NCBI GenBank assembly: GCA_017311315.1
Contig: CM029627.1
Coordinates: 52,667,976-52,731,975, forward strand
Length of the DNA stretch: 64,000 nucleotides
Origin: Dendrocalamus latiflorus
Taxonomy: Eukaryota; Streptophyta; Magnoliopsida; Poales; Poaceae
Reading direction: 5' to 3'
The translations under genes and the position numbers were made by a program. Positions within the stretch are counted from its first letter, which is position 1, and each line of letters opens with the position of its first letter. Below are positions 30,533 through 41,005 of the stretch, one piece after another. The notes under the pieces are model-generated. The model did not search any database. It saw only the letters and a program-made list of their open reading frames with translations, and was not told the DNA's origin.

Positions 30533-33500
30533 ATGGACCGAAGCTGGATGTATATTGAGAACCGTGTGAGTGAAGAGTACATTACTGGCGTGTCTGCTTT
30601 TAGAAGGGCGGCCGAGCTGGATATGTTGAAGAAGGGGATGAAATATATGTATTGCCCATGTATTGATTGTGATAATCTCAAGATGTTTAGCAACTCAGCG
30701 CAGATTGAAGCTCACTTGATTCGAAGGGGTTTCAGAAAAGGGTACAAATGTTGGACCAGTCACGGTGAAGAGAAGAGTACACAAGAAGGTAGTTATGACA
30801 TAGTCGAGGGAGACAACGATATGCCAGTTGTGGACTATTCTTTCGATCATGAGGATAGGTCGCAGGATGACAATCTGGATCAGATGTTACGTGATGTAGA
30901 AGGGAACTATAGTGAGAGAGAGTTTGGTAAATTCGAGGGCTTGATGGAGGACTCGGAGAAACCATTGTTCCCGGGCTGCAAGCCGCAATACACGAGGTTG
31001 TCATCAGTTCTAGAACTGCTAAAATTGAAGGCAAGCAATGGTTGGTCCGACAAGAGTTTCACGGCATTATTAGGTCTCCTAGTGGACATGCTTCCAACGG
31101 GAAATGTGTTGCCGAGAACCACCTACCAAGCCAAGAAGATTCTTTGTCCATTAGGAATGGAAGTAGAAATAATACATGCATGTCGGAATGATTGTATCCT
31201 GTACCGTAAAGAGTATGCTAGCTTACATGTTTGTCCGGTGTGCAAAGCATCCCGATACAAGCGTAAAAATGACTCTGATGATGGGAAGGGCATCGAGGTG
31301 AAGCAAGGACCTCCTGCTAAGGTGATGTGGTATCTTCCTGTAATCCCCCGTTTGAAGCGTTTATTTGCAAACCGCAAGGATGCAAGATTAATGCGTTGGC
31401 ACTGCGAGCAGCGTAAGAAAGACGGAATAATAAGACATGTTGCTGATTCTGCCCAGTGGAGGAACATCGATAGGATGTTTGTAGATTTCGGTGTGGAACC
31501 GAGAAATATAAGGTTTGGGTTGAATACAGATGGAATAAATCCTTTTGGTAACATGAGCAGCTAACATAGCACCTGGCCTGTGACTCTGTGCATGTACAAC
31601 CTTCCTCCTTGGCTGTGTATGAAGCGGAAATATATTTTGATGTCACTACTTATCCAAGGGCCGAAGCAACCTGGCAACGATATTGATGTGTTCCTAGCCC
31701 CATTGGTGGAAGATCTTGCAATACTGTGGAATGAAGGGGTACATGTATGGGATGCGGACAAACGAGAGAACTTCACTCTATGTCGAGACCCGAATATACA
31801 AATCCGGACTCTACTGTGTATTCTGCACTAGTCCAGGATCACGCTAGTGCACACAGTGCAAACAAAGATAAATATCATCCACATCACGATATTCTAAGGA
31901 AAATCCAAATTATATTAATAACCATCAGAGTACGACCTTATGGCCAAGCTTACAATTATTAGCCTGAAGGGCTTTAAAGAATCTAACAGCGGAAAACCAA
32001 AATTAAACGTAGTAGCCACTCGACATGCCCACAGGCAATCGACTGGGAAGCGAAGTCCTAATCCGTGAAGTCCCCGTAGTAGCCTCCTTCTAGCAACTCC
32101 TGCTGATCTGGTCCCTCCTCCTCAACTGAGCAACAGGGGCATAAGCCGTGAGTACTTTGGTACTCAGCAAGTCGTTTGTAACAAATGAATGCAATATAAT
32201 ATGCAAGGCTTAACAATGGATGGCTGAAAGGTTAATTTTGCATAAAGCAACAATTTAAAGTAAATACAATAAATAGATTGAAAAGCAACTTTAACAAAAG
32301 ACATTAAATAAATAATCGAAGGAATTGAATATAACCACAAGTGAACTACCCATTCACTTCCCAGCTCAAACCAACCAGATTTCATAAAGACTCTACCCCT
32401 CGTGTGAAATCACCGAGCATTGTCCATGACCGAGGACGCGGCTATTCGAATAGTTTTACACTCTGCAGAGGTTGCACAACTGTACCCACACGATGTGATA
32501 ATCCTCACGTTAAAGATAATCACAACAAGGCTTTTACAATGATCCATCTCCACCTGATCCCACTCGCTAAGGTTTCGCCGTCGAGTAGGGTAACCCCCTA
32601 GTCGATAATTGCCCCCTCTTGCGCCACAACAACATCGGTAGTAAAACCAAAGTGGAGACTTCACAAATTATTATGCCAGGTCTATCCCATACTAGACATG
32701 TGGTTTGCACGATTAAGCTCAGATCAATGGCGCACAAAGTTAAGTCCTTAAGAGTTACTTAGGCGAAGCATCCACATCCCAATGTGCAACCAGCACCCCC
32801 TTTACTGCACGATCATTCGCCCAAGTGAAAGCCAAGTTTGTATAACCAATGCCCATGACACTACCCATGTCATGACATACAAATTTTATATCTGTGGCTA
32901 ACCACCACGTTCAAGTAAACCATTAAGTCAAGTTTAATTAACCACATGTGATGACAGACCCAACGTACTAATATTAAGCATGGCTAAGCAATTATACGCA
33001 TCCCCATGTGACAACTATTATTTTATCACTAATTAATTCCCAATCCTAAGGTGACAATGAAATCATGGTAGTCAAATTATCATGGAGGGAATAACCAATT
33101 AGGAGTATAACTACCAATACAAGATTTTAATATCAAATAGCAATGCATGATAAATTTGAAACAAAATAATACATAATAGATTGAAATCTAGGTTCAACAT
33201 GATCAAAGAATACGACTTGCCTTGGCCTTGCTCAGCTGAGGGCTCTTGATCTTCAAATCCAACTTCCGCTCCCTCGAACACGCGATCTAACGAGAGAGAA
33301 AACGAGACGAAAAAACAAAATAAATTCAAATAAAATTCAAATGAACTCCAAAAACTTTCAAACCTGAACCAAAAGGTAGAGCTCAATTTTAGATGAATTT
33401 AGAAAAAAGAATCGGGTCAATCGGAGCTAGGACGAGGGAGAACGGGCTCTTGGAAAATTGGATCTAAAGAAAATCGGAGAAAATAGAAAATTGCACTGTG

Positions 33501-36351
33501 CTGTGGACCGGGTGCACGGTGGAGTGGGTCTACGGTGAACCCGGCGCACGAAACAGTGCGAGGCGGTCGGCTGGCGTGGCGGCTAGGCTGACGTTGCGCT
33601 TGCGTGGCTGCTGACTGGGCGGGTGACGAGGCTCGGCTGACGTGGCCGGTTCACGGGTGCATGGCTGGCGGGTGGGCCCCGGCTGGCAGCGAGACGGCGC
33701 ACAGGAGATCGGGTGCACGGGAAGGCGAAGGGGCGCGGCCTGCTGACGTCAGGGCTGACGTGGCGGCGCGGGGGCCGAGGGGACGCGGGGCGCAGCCGAG
33801 GCGGCGGCGAGGCGCGGGCGGGTCCGCGGCGAAGACGGCGGCGCTCGGGCGGAGTCCGGGTCGGGAACGAAGGCCCTGACAGGTGGGCCCTACCTGTCAG
33901 CGGCACGGGCTAAGGCGCGGCCGAGATGGCGCGCGGGCGCGAGCGGCTCGGTGGATGGGCGACGCGTGGCACGCATCCAGCGGGAGAAGGCGGGCGCGGG
34001 CGCGGCGCCGATGTGCGACGCGTGGCACGGGCGGGGCGGTGCGGCCGGCTGCGGGATGGGATGGCTGGGCTGGACCGGCTGGTAGGGTTCGGCCCACTGG
34101 CCGGTTTGGATTTTGGGAGTTTTTCTTTTTCATAAATTCATTTAAATCTTTTTGAGCTCTAGAAAACAGCAAATAAATCCAGAAAAATTCCAATAAATTC
34201 CCTGAGACACAAGGAACTCAAATAAAATAACTTTGGAAAATCTTAATGTTTAACTTAATCATATTAAATCCTTTTAATTCATAAAAATTCCATTTAAGCT
34301 TTAATTAATTCCAGAAAAATTCAAATGGTGAATTTCATTTTTTTAAAAGCTTCAAAAAGACTCTGAAAATCAGGATGTTACACTCTACGCGCCATGTTGT
34401 TCGCACCATTAATGATTTTCCTGCCCTTGGTAACCTGTCAGGGTTGAGTATAAAAGGAGCCAAAGTGTGTCCGCACTGCTTAGATTATACCGAGAGTGTG
34501 TGGTTGAACAACTCGCGAAAAACTGTGTACATGCGTCACCGTAGGTTCCTTCCAAAATATCACCCATACCGCAAGATAAAGAAACAATTTGACGGAAAAA
34601 AAGAGGATGACTCAGTACCAAGAACTTTTAGCGGGAAAGAGATATATGATATGGTCAAGGATATAAATGTTGTGTTTGGAAAGGGACGTAAATTGAGGAA
34701 GAACATGTGGAAAAATAGGTCAATATTTTGGGACTTGTCTTAGTGGGAGCACTTAGAAGTTCGCAATTGCATCGATGTCATGCACGTAGAGAAGAATGTA
34801 TGTGACAATTTGATTGGTCTCTTACTGAACATTCCTGATAAAACAAAGGATGGTGTTAACGCAAGGTGTGACTTGGTCGCTATGAACATCAGGACCGAGT
34901 TAGCACCGATAGAGACTGATAAAGGCCGGACGTACCTTCCCCCAGCATGCTACACTCTGTCTAAGTCCGAGAGAACTAAACTGTGCCAGTCCTTACATGG
35001 TGTGAAAGTTCCATCCGGTCACTCCACAAGCATGAAGAAACTTGTTTCCATGGAACATTTAAAATTAATTGGCATGAAGTCTCACGACTGTCATGTGCTA
35101 ATGACACAAGTGCTACCTATTGCAATTAGAAGTATTTTGCCGAACAAGGTTCGAGTGACAATCATAAGACTATGTTATTTCTTCAACGCAATTGCTCAGA
35201 AGGTCATTGATCCGGATGGACTAGATACTCTGCAAACCGAGGTGGTGACAACTCTATGTCATCTAGAGATGTATTTCTCTCCATCATTTTTTGATATCAT
35301 GGTCCATCTCATTGTCCACCTTGTGAAAGAGATAAAAATATGTGGCCCCGTATTTCTACGTCATATGTACCCTTTCGAGAGGTACATGGGAATTCTGAAG
35401 TCTTATGTACGCAATCGATCTCGACCAGAGGGTAGCATCATCGAAGGTTATACAACAGAAGAGGTCATTGAATTCTGCATCGGCTACATGGCTCAGGTAG
35501 AGCTGACAGGTGTACCTCTATCTCGTCACGAGGGGAGGCTAGAGGGTATCGGGACTATCGGGAGGAAAGCAATAACTCCGGATCAAAATACGTATGCTCA
35601 AGCCCATTTCATGGTTTTACAACACATGACTGAAGTGACCCCATATATTGAAGAGCACAAGGACATGCTACGTCAGGAGAATGCAGGCCAGTCAGAAGTT
35701 GGGATCACGAGACAACACAACCGTCAGTTCAACGAATGGTTCAAGGCGCAATTGACTAGGAGGTCGTCAAGTGAAACACTACAATGGTTGGCAAAAGGGC
35801 CAAAATTTACAGTTGTGACATGGCAAGGATACGACATTAATGGCTACACATTTTATACAACAGATCAAGATAGAAAGAGCACAGTGCAGAACTCAGGTGT
35901 CCGCATAGATGCCTATGATGCGCACGGCTGTACCGCTGGCCCAAGCTCGTACTGCAGGCTTGTAGAGGAGATTTGGGAGCTTGACTACGTAATTTTCAAA
36001 ATCCCTCTATTTCGGTGCTGTTGGGTCCAACTCCCACGGGGTGTAAAGGTTGACAAGTACGGCGTCACTACCGTGGACCTCGAATGTGTAGGATACAAAG
36101 ACGAACCATTCGTACTCGCGAGGCAAGTTGTTCAAGTATTTTATGTAACCGACCCGGCAAATAAGAAGCGCCATGTAGTTTTTCAGGGAAAAAGAAGGAT
36201 TGTCGGGGTTGAGAATGTTGTGGATGAGGAAGAGTACAATCAATTTGATGATTTGCCTCCATTCGGAGATGACATCAGACTCGAGGAAGAACAAGGCGAT
36301 GAAGCAAGCTATATGCGTGTCGATCATCGTGAAGGGCTTTATTTAAAATGA
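30533..36351 (+). pseudogene. CACTA TNP2-type transposase (TNPD-like), disrupted
   Basis: The ATG at 30533 starts MDRSWMYIENRVSEEYITGV, the transposase-associated N-terminal domain with its Cys pair (YCPCIDCDN) and LIRRGFRKGYKCW. The TNP2 catalytic region follows (LLKLKASNGWSDKSFTALLG, CRNDCILYRKEY, VCPVCKASRYK, DGINPFGNMSS, GPKQPGNDIDVFLAPL, then INDFPALGNLSG, VCPHC). Next come DUF4218 (IDVMHVEKNVCDNLIG, FFDIMVHL, MYPFERYMGILK) and DUF4216 (SYCRLVEEIWELDY, PFVLARQVVQVFYV), ending at 36351. Lesions seen: in-frame TAA at 31562-31564, a solo LTR inserted at 31781-34382, a one-base deletion just after it, and TAG at 34741-34743. The family is usually about 1000 residues or more. Expected role: cutting CACTA ends. 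It is inactive here. Confidence 0.93.
31781..34382 (-). mobile_element. Solo LTR of a Ty3/gypsy retrotransposon, nested in the TNP2 gene
   Basis: A 2602-bp insertion with TG...CA ends: TGTCGAGACC on the left and GATGTTACA on the right (in its own orientation TGTAACATCC ... GGTCTCGACA). It is flanked by CTCTA (31776-31780 and 34383-34387). Removing it rejoins the transposase reading FTL to RAML. There is no gag-pol, so it is a solo LTR. It contains a GC-rich block (33500-34100) and AT-rich arms as in other grass gypsy LTRs. The long plus and minus frames in 33530-34193 are low-complexity and not genes. Confidence 0.92.
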
Positions 36352-36575
36352 TATAGCCAAGTGTAATAAATTATGTAACTATGAAATAGTTATATTGGTT
36401 ATGCTTGTGTTTTTCATAAATGTATCTATGTTCCATTGTAATTGTAAAATGACTCAGGAACTAAGAAATAGTTATATTTATGGTTATGCTTGCGTTTTTC
36501 ATAAATGTATCTATGTTCCATTCTAATTGTAAAATGACATAGGAACCTAGCTAGCTGCGGGTGTCTATAGTGAAC

Positions 36576-36790
36576 TATCACAGGCGGTTTATCAAAAGAA
36601 ACCGTCTGTGATAACACATCACAGACGATTCCATTGATAGAACCGTATGTGATAATTGAATATCACAAACGGTTCTATAGATAGAACCATCTGTGATAAT
36701 TAGACTATCACAGACGATTCTATTGATAGAACCGTCTATGATAATGGAATATCACAGACGGTTATATCTATAGAACCGTCTGTGATAGCT
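36576..36790. repeat. CACAGACGG repeat array between the two CACTA genes
   Basis: About nine motif copies in facing pairs, bounded by a larger imperfect inverted repeat (CCTAGCTAGCTGCGGGTGTC near 36545; in reverse CCTAGCTGTGGGTATTTG near 36800). It lies between the stop of the TNP2 gene and the start of the second gene, a plausible control region or remnant of another element's end. Confidence 0.85.
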
Positions 36791-36974
36791 TCCCTACAAA
36801 TACCCACAGCTAGGTCTGCGGAGTCCGCACTCGCGCACTCTGTTGTCTCCACTCTCCAGCGCCCCTACTAGCTAGGTTTTGGTCCCTCCCACCGCCGCTC
36901 CCTCCGACGCCGCTCCCTCCCGACGCCGCTCCCGATCGACGCCGCCGGTCCCTCCCGACGCCGCTCCCTCCGAG

Positions 36975-37113
36975 CTTCACATGTATTTTATGTTATATGC
37001 TTCACATGTTATATGCTCATGTTATATGCTTCACATGTTATATGCTTCACATGTTATATGCTCATGTTATATGCTTCACATGTTATATGCTCATGTTATA
37101 TGCTTCACATGTT
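36975..37113 (+). repeat. Short tandem repeat in the second CACTA gene leader
   Basis: Head-to-tail copies of CTTCACATGTTATATG alternating with CTCATGTTATATG, at least nine units in about 140 bp. It is in the leader region about 190 bp before the ATG at 37299. Confidence 0.9.
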
Positions 37114-37298
37114 GGAAGGCCCATAGCTCACTGCAGTTAGTTAATCGTTAGAACTTTAGCAAAGGGCATAAAGCAAGTGATACACTCCAGTGTATCTTGT
37201 TCAATGAACTTGATGCACTGGTTTGTGTCACTTGATTCATAGAACTTTGACAAGCTGGGACCATAACTCACTGCAGTTAGTTTTTTCTTATAAGAGAG

Positions 37299-40200
37299 AT
37301 GGCGTCCACACAGTCTTCATCATCGTCATCTGGGTCTCACGCTCCCAAGATTGCGAAAACTAAACGTGGTCGAGGAGTATCGAAAAGACCAGAGGGCCGA
37401 ATGACCATCACGGTGGTCTCTCCGAATGGGATCCCTCTGGAACCGAAGAAAGCAGCGTCATCATTTCGGACTACCTGCGGGATAATTGGAAGGCAACGGG
37501 TCCCCATCACCATAGCAAGCTGGAAAGATTTGACAAAGGATCACAAAAATCAGCTATGGGAGGAAATTACAAATTCGTTCGAGATCCCAGCAGAAGTATA
37601 GGGACTCGTGCAACGGCAGGCGCTCCTCGCGATGGGAAAAGCATGGAAGAATTTTAAGAGCACTCTTGTGATGAAGTATGTGTCCCTTCACGAAGTATCC
37701 TTTCGTGTCGCCGGAAACATGGGAGGCCTTTGTGCAGATGAAGACGACGACCGAATTTGAACAACAAAGTGCGACGCACAAGGCTCTCCAATCACAAAAC
37801 ACGCACCCTCACAGACTTGGCACTGCTGGGTACGCGGGTAAAATCCCGCAATGGAGGATGCAGGATGAGGTCGCAATCCGATCGGAGGCCTCTCCTCCAT
37901 TTGCCGGGATCGCAAACGAGCGCGCTCGAAACTGGTTAAGAGCGAGGTCATCAACCACATCGTCGGGTGTCTCTTTCAAAAACCCCGCAGATGAGGAAGT
38001 GTCCCAACGCCTGGTAAAATATGTTAAACAACATAGTTGTTAACACCTCTTGAACTTTATGGGTTCAAAAATAACATGATTAATTGCCTCTTGCAGCAAT
38101 CATTGACTACCGAATCTTCTCGTGGCTCCTTTGAAGAATATAGGGAGATAGATTTACTATCACAGGCCTTGGGAAACAAGGAGCACCCAAGTCGCACACG
38201 AGGCATGGGGGTTTATGTACCTTGGAGGCACGGATTTCCAGATTACTTCGAGACATATAGGAGTAGGAAGAGATCCAAGGCGTACCGCAGCGAACAAATA
38301 AAACAGGAGCTTCGTGCTCAACTTGAGGAACAACTATCTGCCTCACATCAAGAGCAGACTGCCTCACTTCGAGGAGAGATAGATTCGTTGCGGGAAGAAC
38401 TGAGACAAGTCCGCAACCAATCGCAACCCATTCCTAGTACTGCGGTACCCAGTCCCCCTCAACGTCGCAGTAGCTGCGCGTCCACACCAATTTCTGAACA
38501 TAGCGACGCCCACTTACCTATTGATGACATTCAGGTAATGTACCTCTTTAGAATGGTACATAGATCTCTCTGGTGGACGCCTTAACTCATCTTGTATCGT
38601 TATGTAGGAGCCCATGCCTTGCAGCCTCAAAGTCAGGCTTGTTGGCTCTATTCCCGTTGACGCTGGGCGCGGCATGGTGTATCCATTGCTGCCAGGGACG
38701 CTGGTGCACGGTGTACAAGTAGACACCGGTTTCATAAAGGTCCAGGTGAACATGATTAATGATATTTTTAAGCCCGTCCCTCTTGAGAAGCCCCCAAACG
38801 AAGAGATTAAGACATTAGGGGATGCCATCCACACATTCATTCAGTGGCCCAAGAGGGACATCGTCCTCGACATGTCTGTGCCACAATCTTCACATCCAGT
38901 GGCCCAAGAGGGACGTCGCCCTGGACCTGGCACATCGGCTCCGGTGGCTTCACCTCCACCTCCAAATCCAGTAAAGTCTGTTGCATCGGCTCCCGCCGAG
39001 ACGCCACCGAGAACATATTGTAAGCGAGGCTCCAAGGCCTCCAAGGCTCATGCGACGAAAATTAAGCCGCGTCCCGTGCCATGGAAGTTTATTCTAGGAG
39101 TGTTGTTATTGCCCGATTCACAATTACGCCAGATTGGTATGATTTGCAATAGATTGCATGCCTGGTACATGGAGAAGTCCAACATGAAGCCAAATCGGCA
39201 GAGTGCATTCACTCTGAAATATAATGACACGTATTTCCTCCACGACTCGGGCTACATCGTCATGACATTCGAAGATTTATTCTTACTATTCAATCTCGAC
39301 GCCTCACTTCTACGATGCTGGACACTGTAAGTGTACTGTAAAATGAAGTTCTACATTCACGTTATACAGATAAATGTCATTACTCTTTCTTTATGTATAG
39401 ATACATGATCCAAGAAGTCCGGCGATTGCGACGACTGGTGGGTTTCCTCGACCCTCACTTGGTCTCCGAGCAATCTATCAATGAAGATGCATCCTTCGTG
39501 CAAGGTTACATAACGAGGGGATTGATTGCTCACACCGACAGGGAGTACGTCATGGTACCCTTCAACCAAGGGTAAGTGCTTCACTAGTTGCCACACATAT
39601 GTTTCATTTGTACTTTACATGCAGCATGAACTTAGGATTAATCACTATGGCGACACACATGACTAGGCATCACTGGATTTTGCTTATGATTGTACCAAAG
39701 TGGAGCAAGGTAATATACCTTGATTCCCTCCTTAGGAGCAACCACGACTTCAGTCGTGTGCAAGAAGAACTTAACAGGTAAACTCATTTCCTCCATACAT
39801 AACTCTATTGTAATATTTCTTTTGTTTGCCACAGCCGAGGCTAAGTTTTTTGAATCACGTAGGGCGTTTGCCGATTATGTTGCCCAAGGAGGAACACACG
39901 ACAAAAAATCCAGTGACACGCTACGACACTACACGCGATTTCCGGTATACCCGCTACAACACAACAATCCTATATCATACTTTGTTATAATGCCTCTAGA
40001 ATTGACAATACCGATGTATGTAATTCTATTTTTGCAGTGCCACCAGCAGCTACAGGGCAACGTATGTGGATTCTACGTTTGCCGCCATATGAAGGAAATC
40101 ATTGGTACTAAGATCAATGATCCAGAGGTTTGTCAGGTCCTTCCAATAATTATTACTTTCTGATTATATATATGTATTTATATTACACACACATGCTAAT

Positions 40201-40361
40201 TAATGACTTAACCTTGCTCCTAGCGACAGCGGGTGCACTTCGACGAAAGTGCATATGATCTTGACAATCTCGTCGAGATTCGTGGAATCATCTCCGAATT
40301 CTTGCTAGGAGAGGTCATAAGTAGGACGGGAGAGTTCCACGCCGGCAATGGTGATAATTAG
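37299..40361 (+). pseudogene. Second CACTA gene: TnpA-like region plus ULP1/C48 protease domain
   Basis: The ATG at 37299 gives a Ser-rich, basic N-terminus (KTKRGRGVSKRPEGRMTI). A transposase-24-like block follows (RQRVPITIASWKDLTKDHKN, LAMGKAWKNFKSTLV, FVSPETWEAFVQMKT, GYAGKIPQWRMQ). After an intron around 38040-38090 come a Glu/Gln-rich coiled-coil-like stretch (38290-38410) and a conserved region (VHGVQVDTGFIKVQV), then a Pro-rich linker. The C-terminal part looks like a C48 SUMO-type cysteine protease: HHWILLMIVPKWSKVIYLDS (39665-39724) supplies His and Asp, and QLQGNVCGFYVCRHM (near 40056) supplies Gln and Cys. The last exon ends at 40361. Damage: TAG at 37599-37601 and a frameshift near 37680. 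Several introns have GT-AG borders. Role in transposition is not established. Confidence 0.85.
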
Positions 40362-40639
40362 ATGTTGAAACATTGGATTCAACTGTACAAATCAAACAAT
40401 TCCTTCAATTGAATTCATTTGTCAGATTTTGTGTAACGATTTTCATTCTATATATGTATGTGATCTGCTGGCCGTTTGTTACATTCATCTGTGTACGAAT
40501 TTTGTTGTAATTTGCTATGAGTTGCAATTAACTTATATCTGTCATTTATCTGTAATCTGCTTGCTTGCTTACTTTCAGAGGGCAGGGCTAGCATATCCTG
40601 AGGCTAGCCAAAAAACATCAAATAAAATGGATGATGCAC

Positions 40640-41005
40640 TTGGTATCACAGACGGTTCGTTGTTAAAATCCGTCTGTGATACAATATCACAGACGGTTTC
40701 AAAGAGTGCCGTCTGTGGTGTGAATGATATCACAGACGGCCTTTACTACTAACCGTCTGTGATATACACAATATCACAGACGGATAGTAATAAAAACCGT
40801 CTGTGATATTGTGTGTATCACAGACGGTCTTTATTACTAACCGTCTGTGATACTCGCCTATCACAGACGGTTAGTAATAAAGACCGTCTGTAATGTGAGT
40901 TATCACAGACGGCTCGGGAACCGTCTGTGATAACCACCAACTATCACTGACACCTAGACACTGACGGTTCAGGAATCGTCTGTGATAGGGCTGTCTGTAG
41001 CAGTT
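40640..41005. repeat. CACTA right subterminal repeat array
   Basis: About sixteen copies of CACAGACGG/CCGTCTGTG in facing pairs, with near-perfect inverted repeats around 40770-40895 built on TTAGTAATAAAGACCGTCTG. Ends at the degenerate terminus CTGTAGCAGTT. Confidence 0.9.

Larger units (their letters stand above)
28384..41005 (+). mobile_element. CACTA (En/Spm-type) transposon, 12.6 kb
   Basis: Begins CACTACTACAGAAG and ends CTGTAGCAGTT (inverted terminus with the outermost base changed from G to T). It is flanked by AAT (28381-28383 and 41006-41008), the 3-bp CACTA duplication. The same site is uninterrupted in copy A (AAT at 6777-6779, GTGCTTGTAATCTTTTCTTA). Both ends carry dense direct and inverted copies of CACAGACGGTT. 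Contents: an intact minus-strand ORF (28830-29360), a TNP2-type transposase (30533-36351) broken by a nested solo LTR (31781-34382), and a second gene with a ULP1-like protease domain (37299-40361). Both large genes carry stops or frameshifts, so the element is probably not autonomous now. Confidence 0.95.

Noticed and set aside
33530..34193. Arg/Pro/Ala-rich frames on both strands
   Set aside because: They lie within the GC-rich block of the solo LTR at 31781-34382.
31808..34387. Solo LTR left boundary at the ACTCTAC near 31806
   Set aside because: A TG start and CTCTA repeat can be forced there, but it leaves extra sequence in the transposase frame and breaks the terminal pairing. The boundary at 31781 gives TG...CA ends, a clean CTCTA duplication and rejoins the protein.
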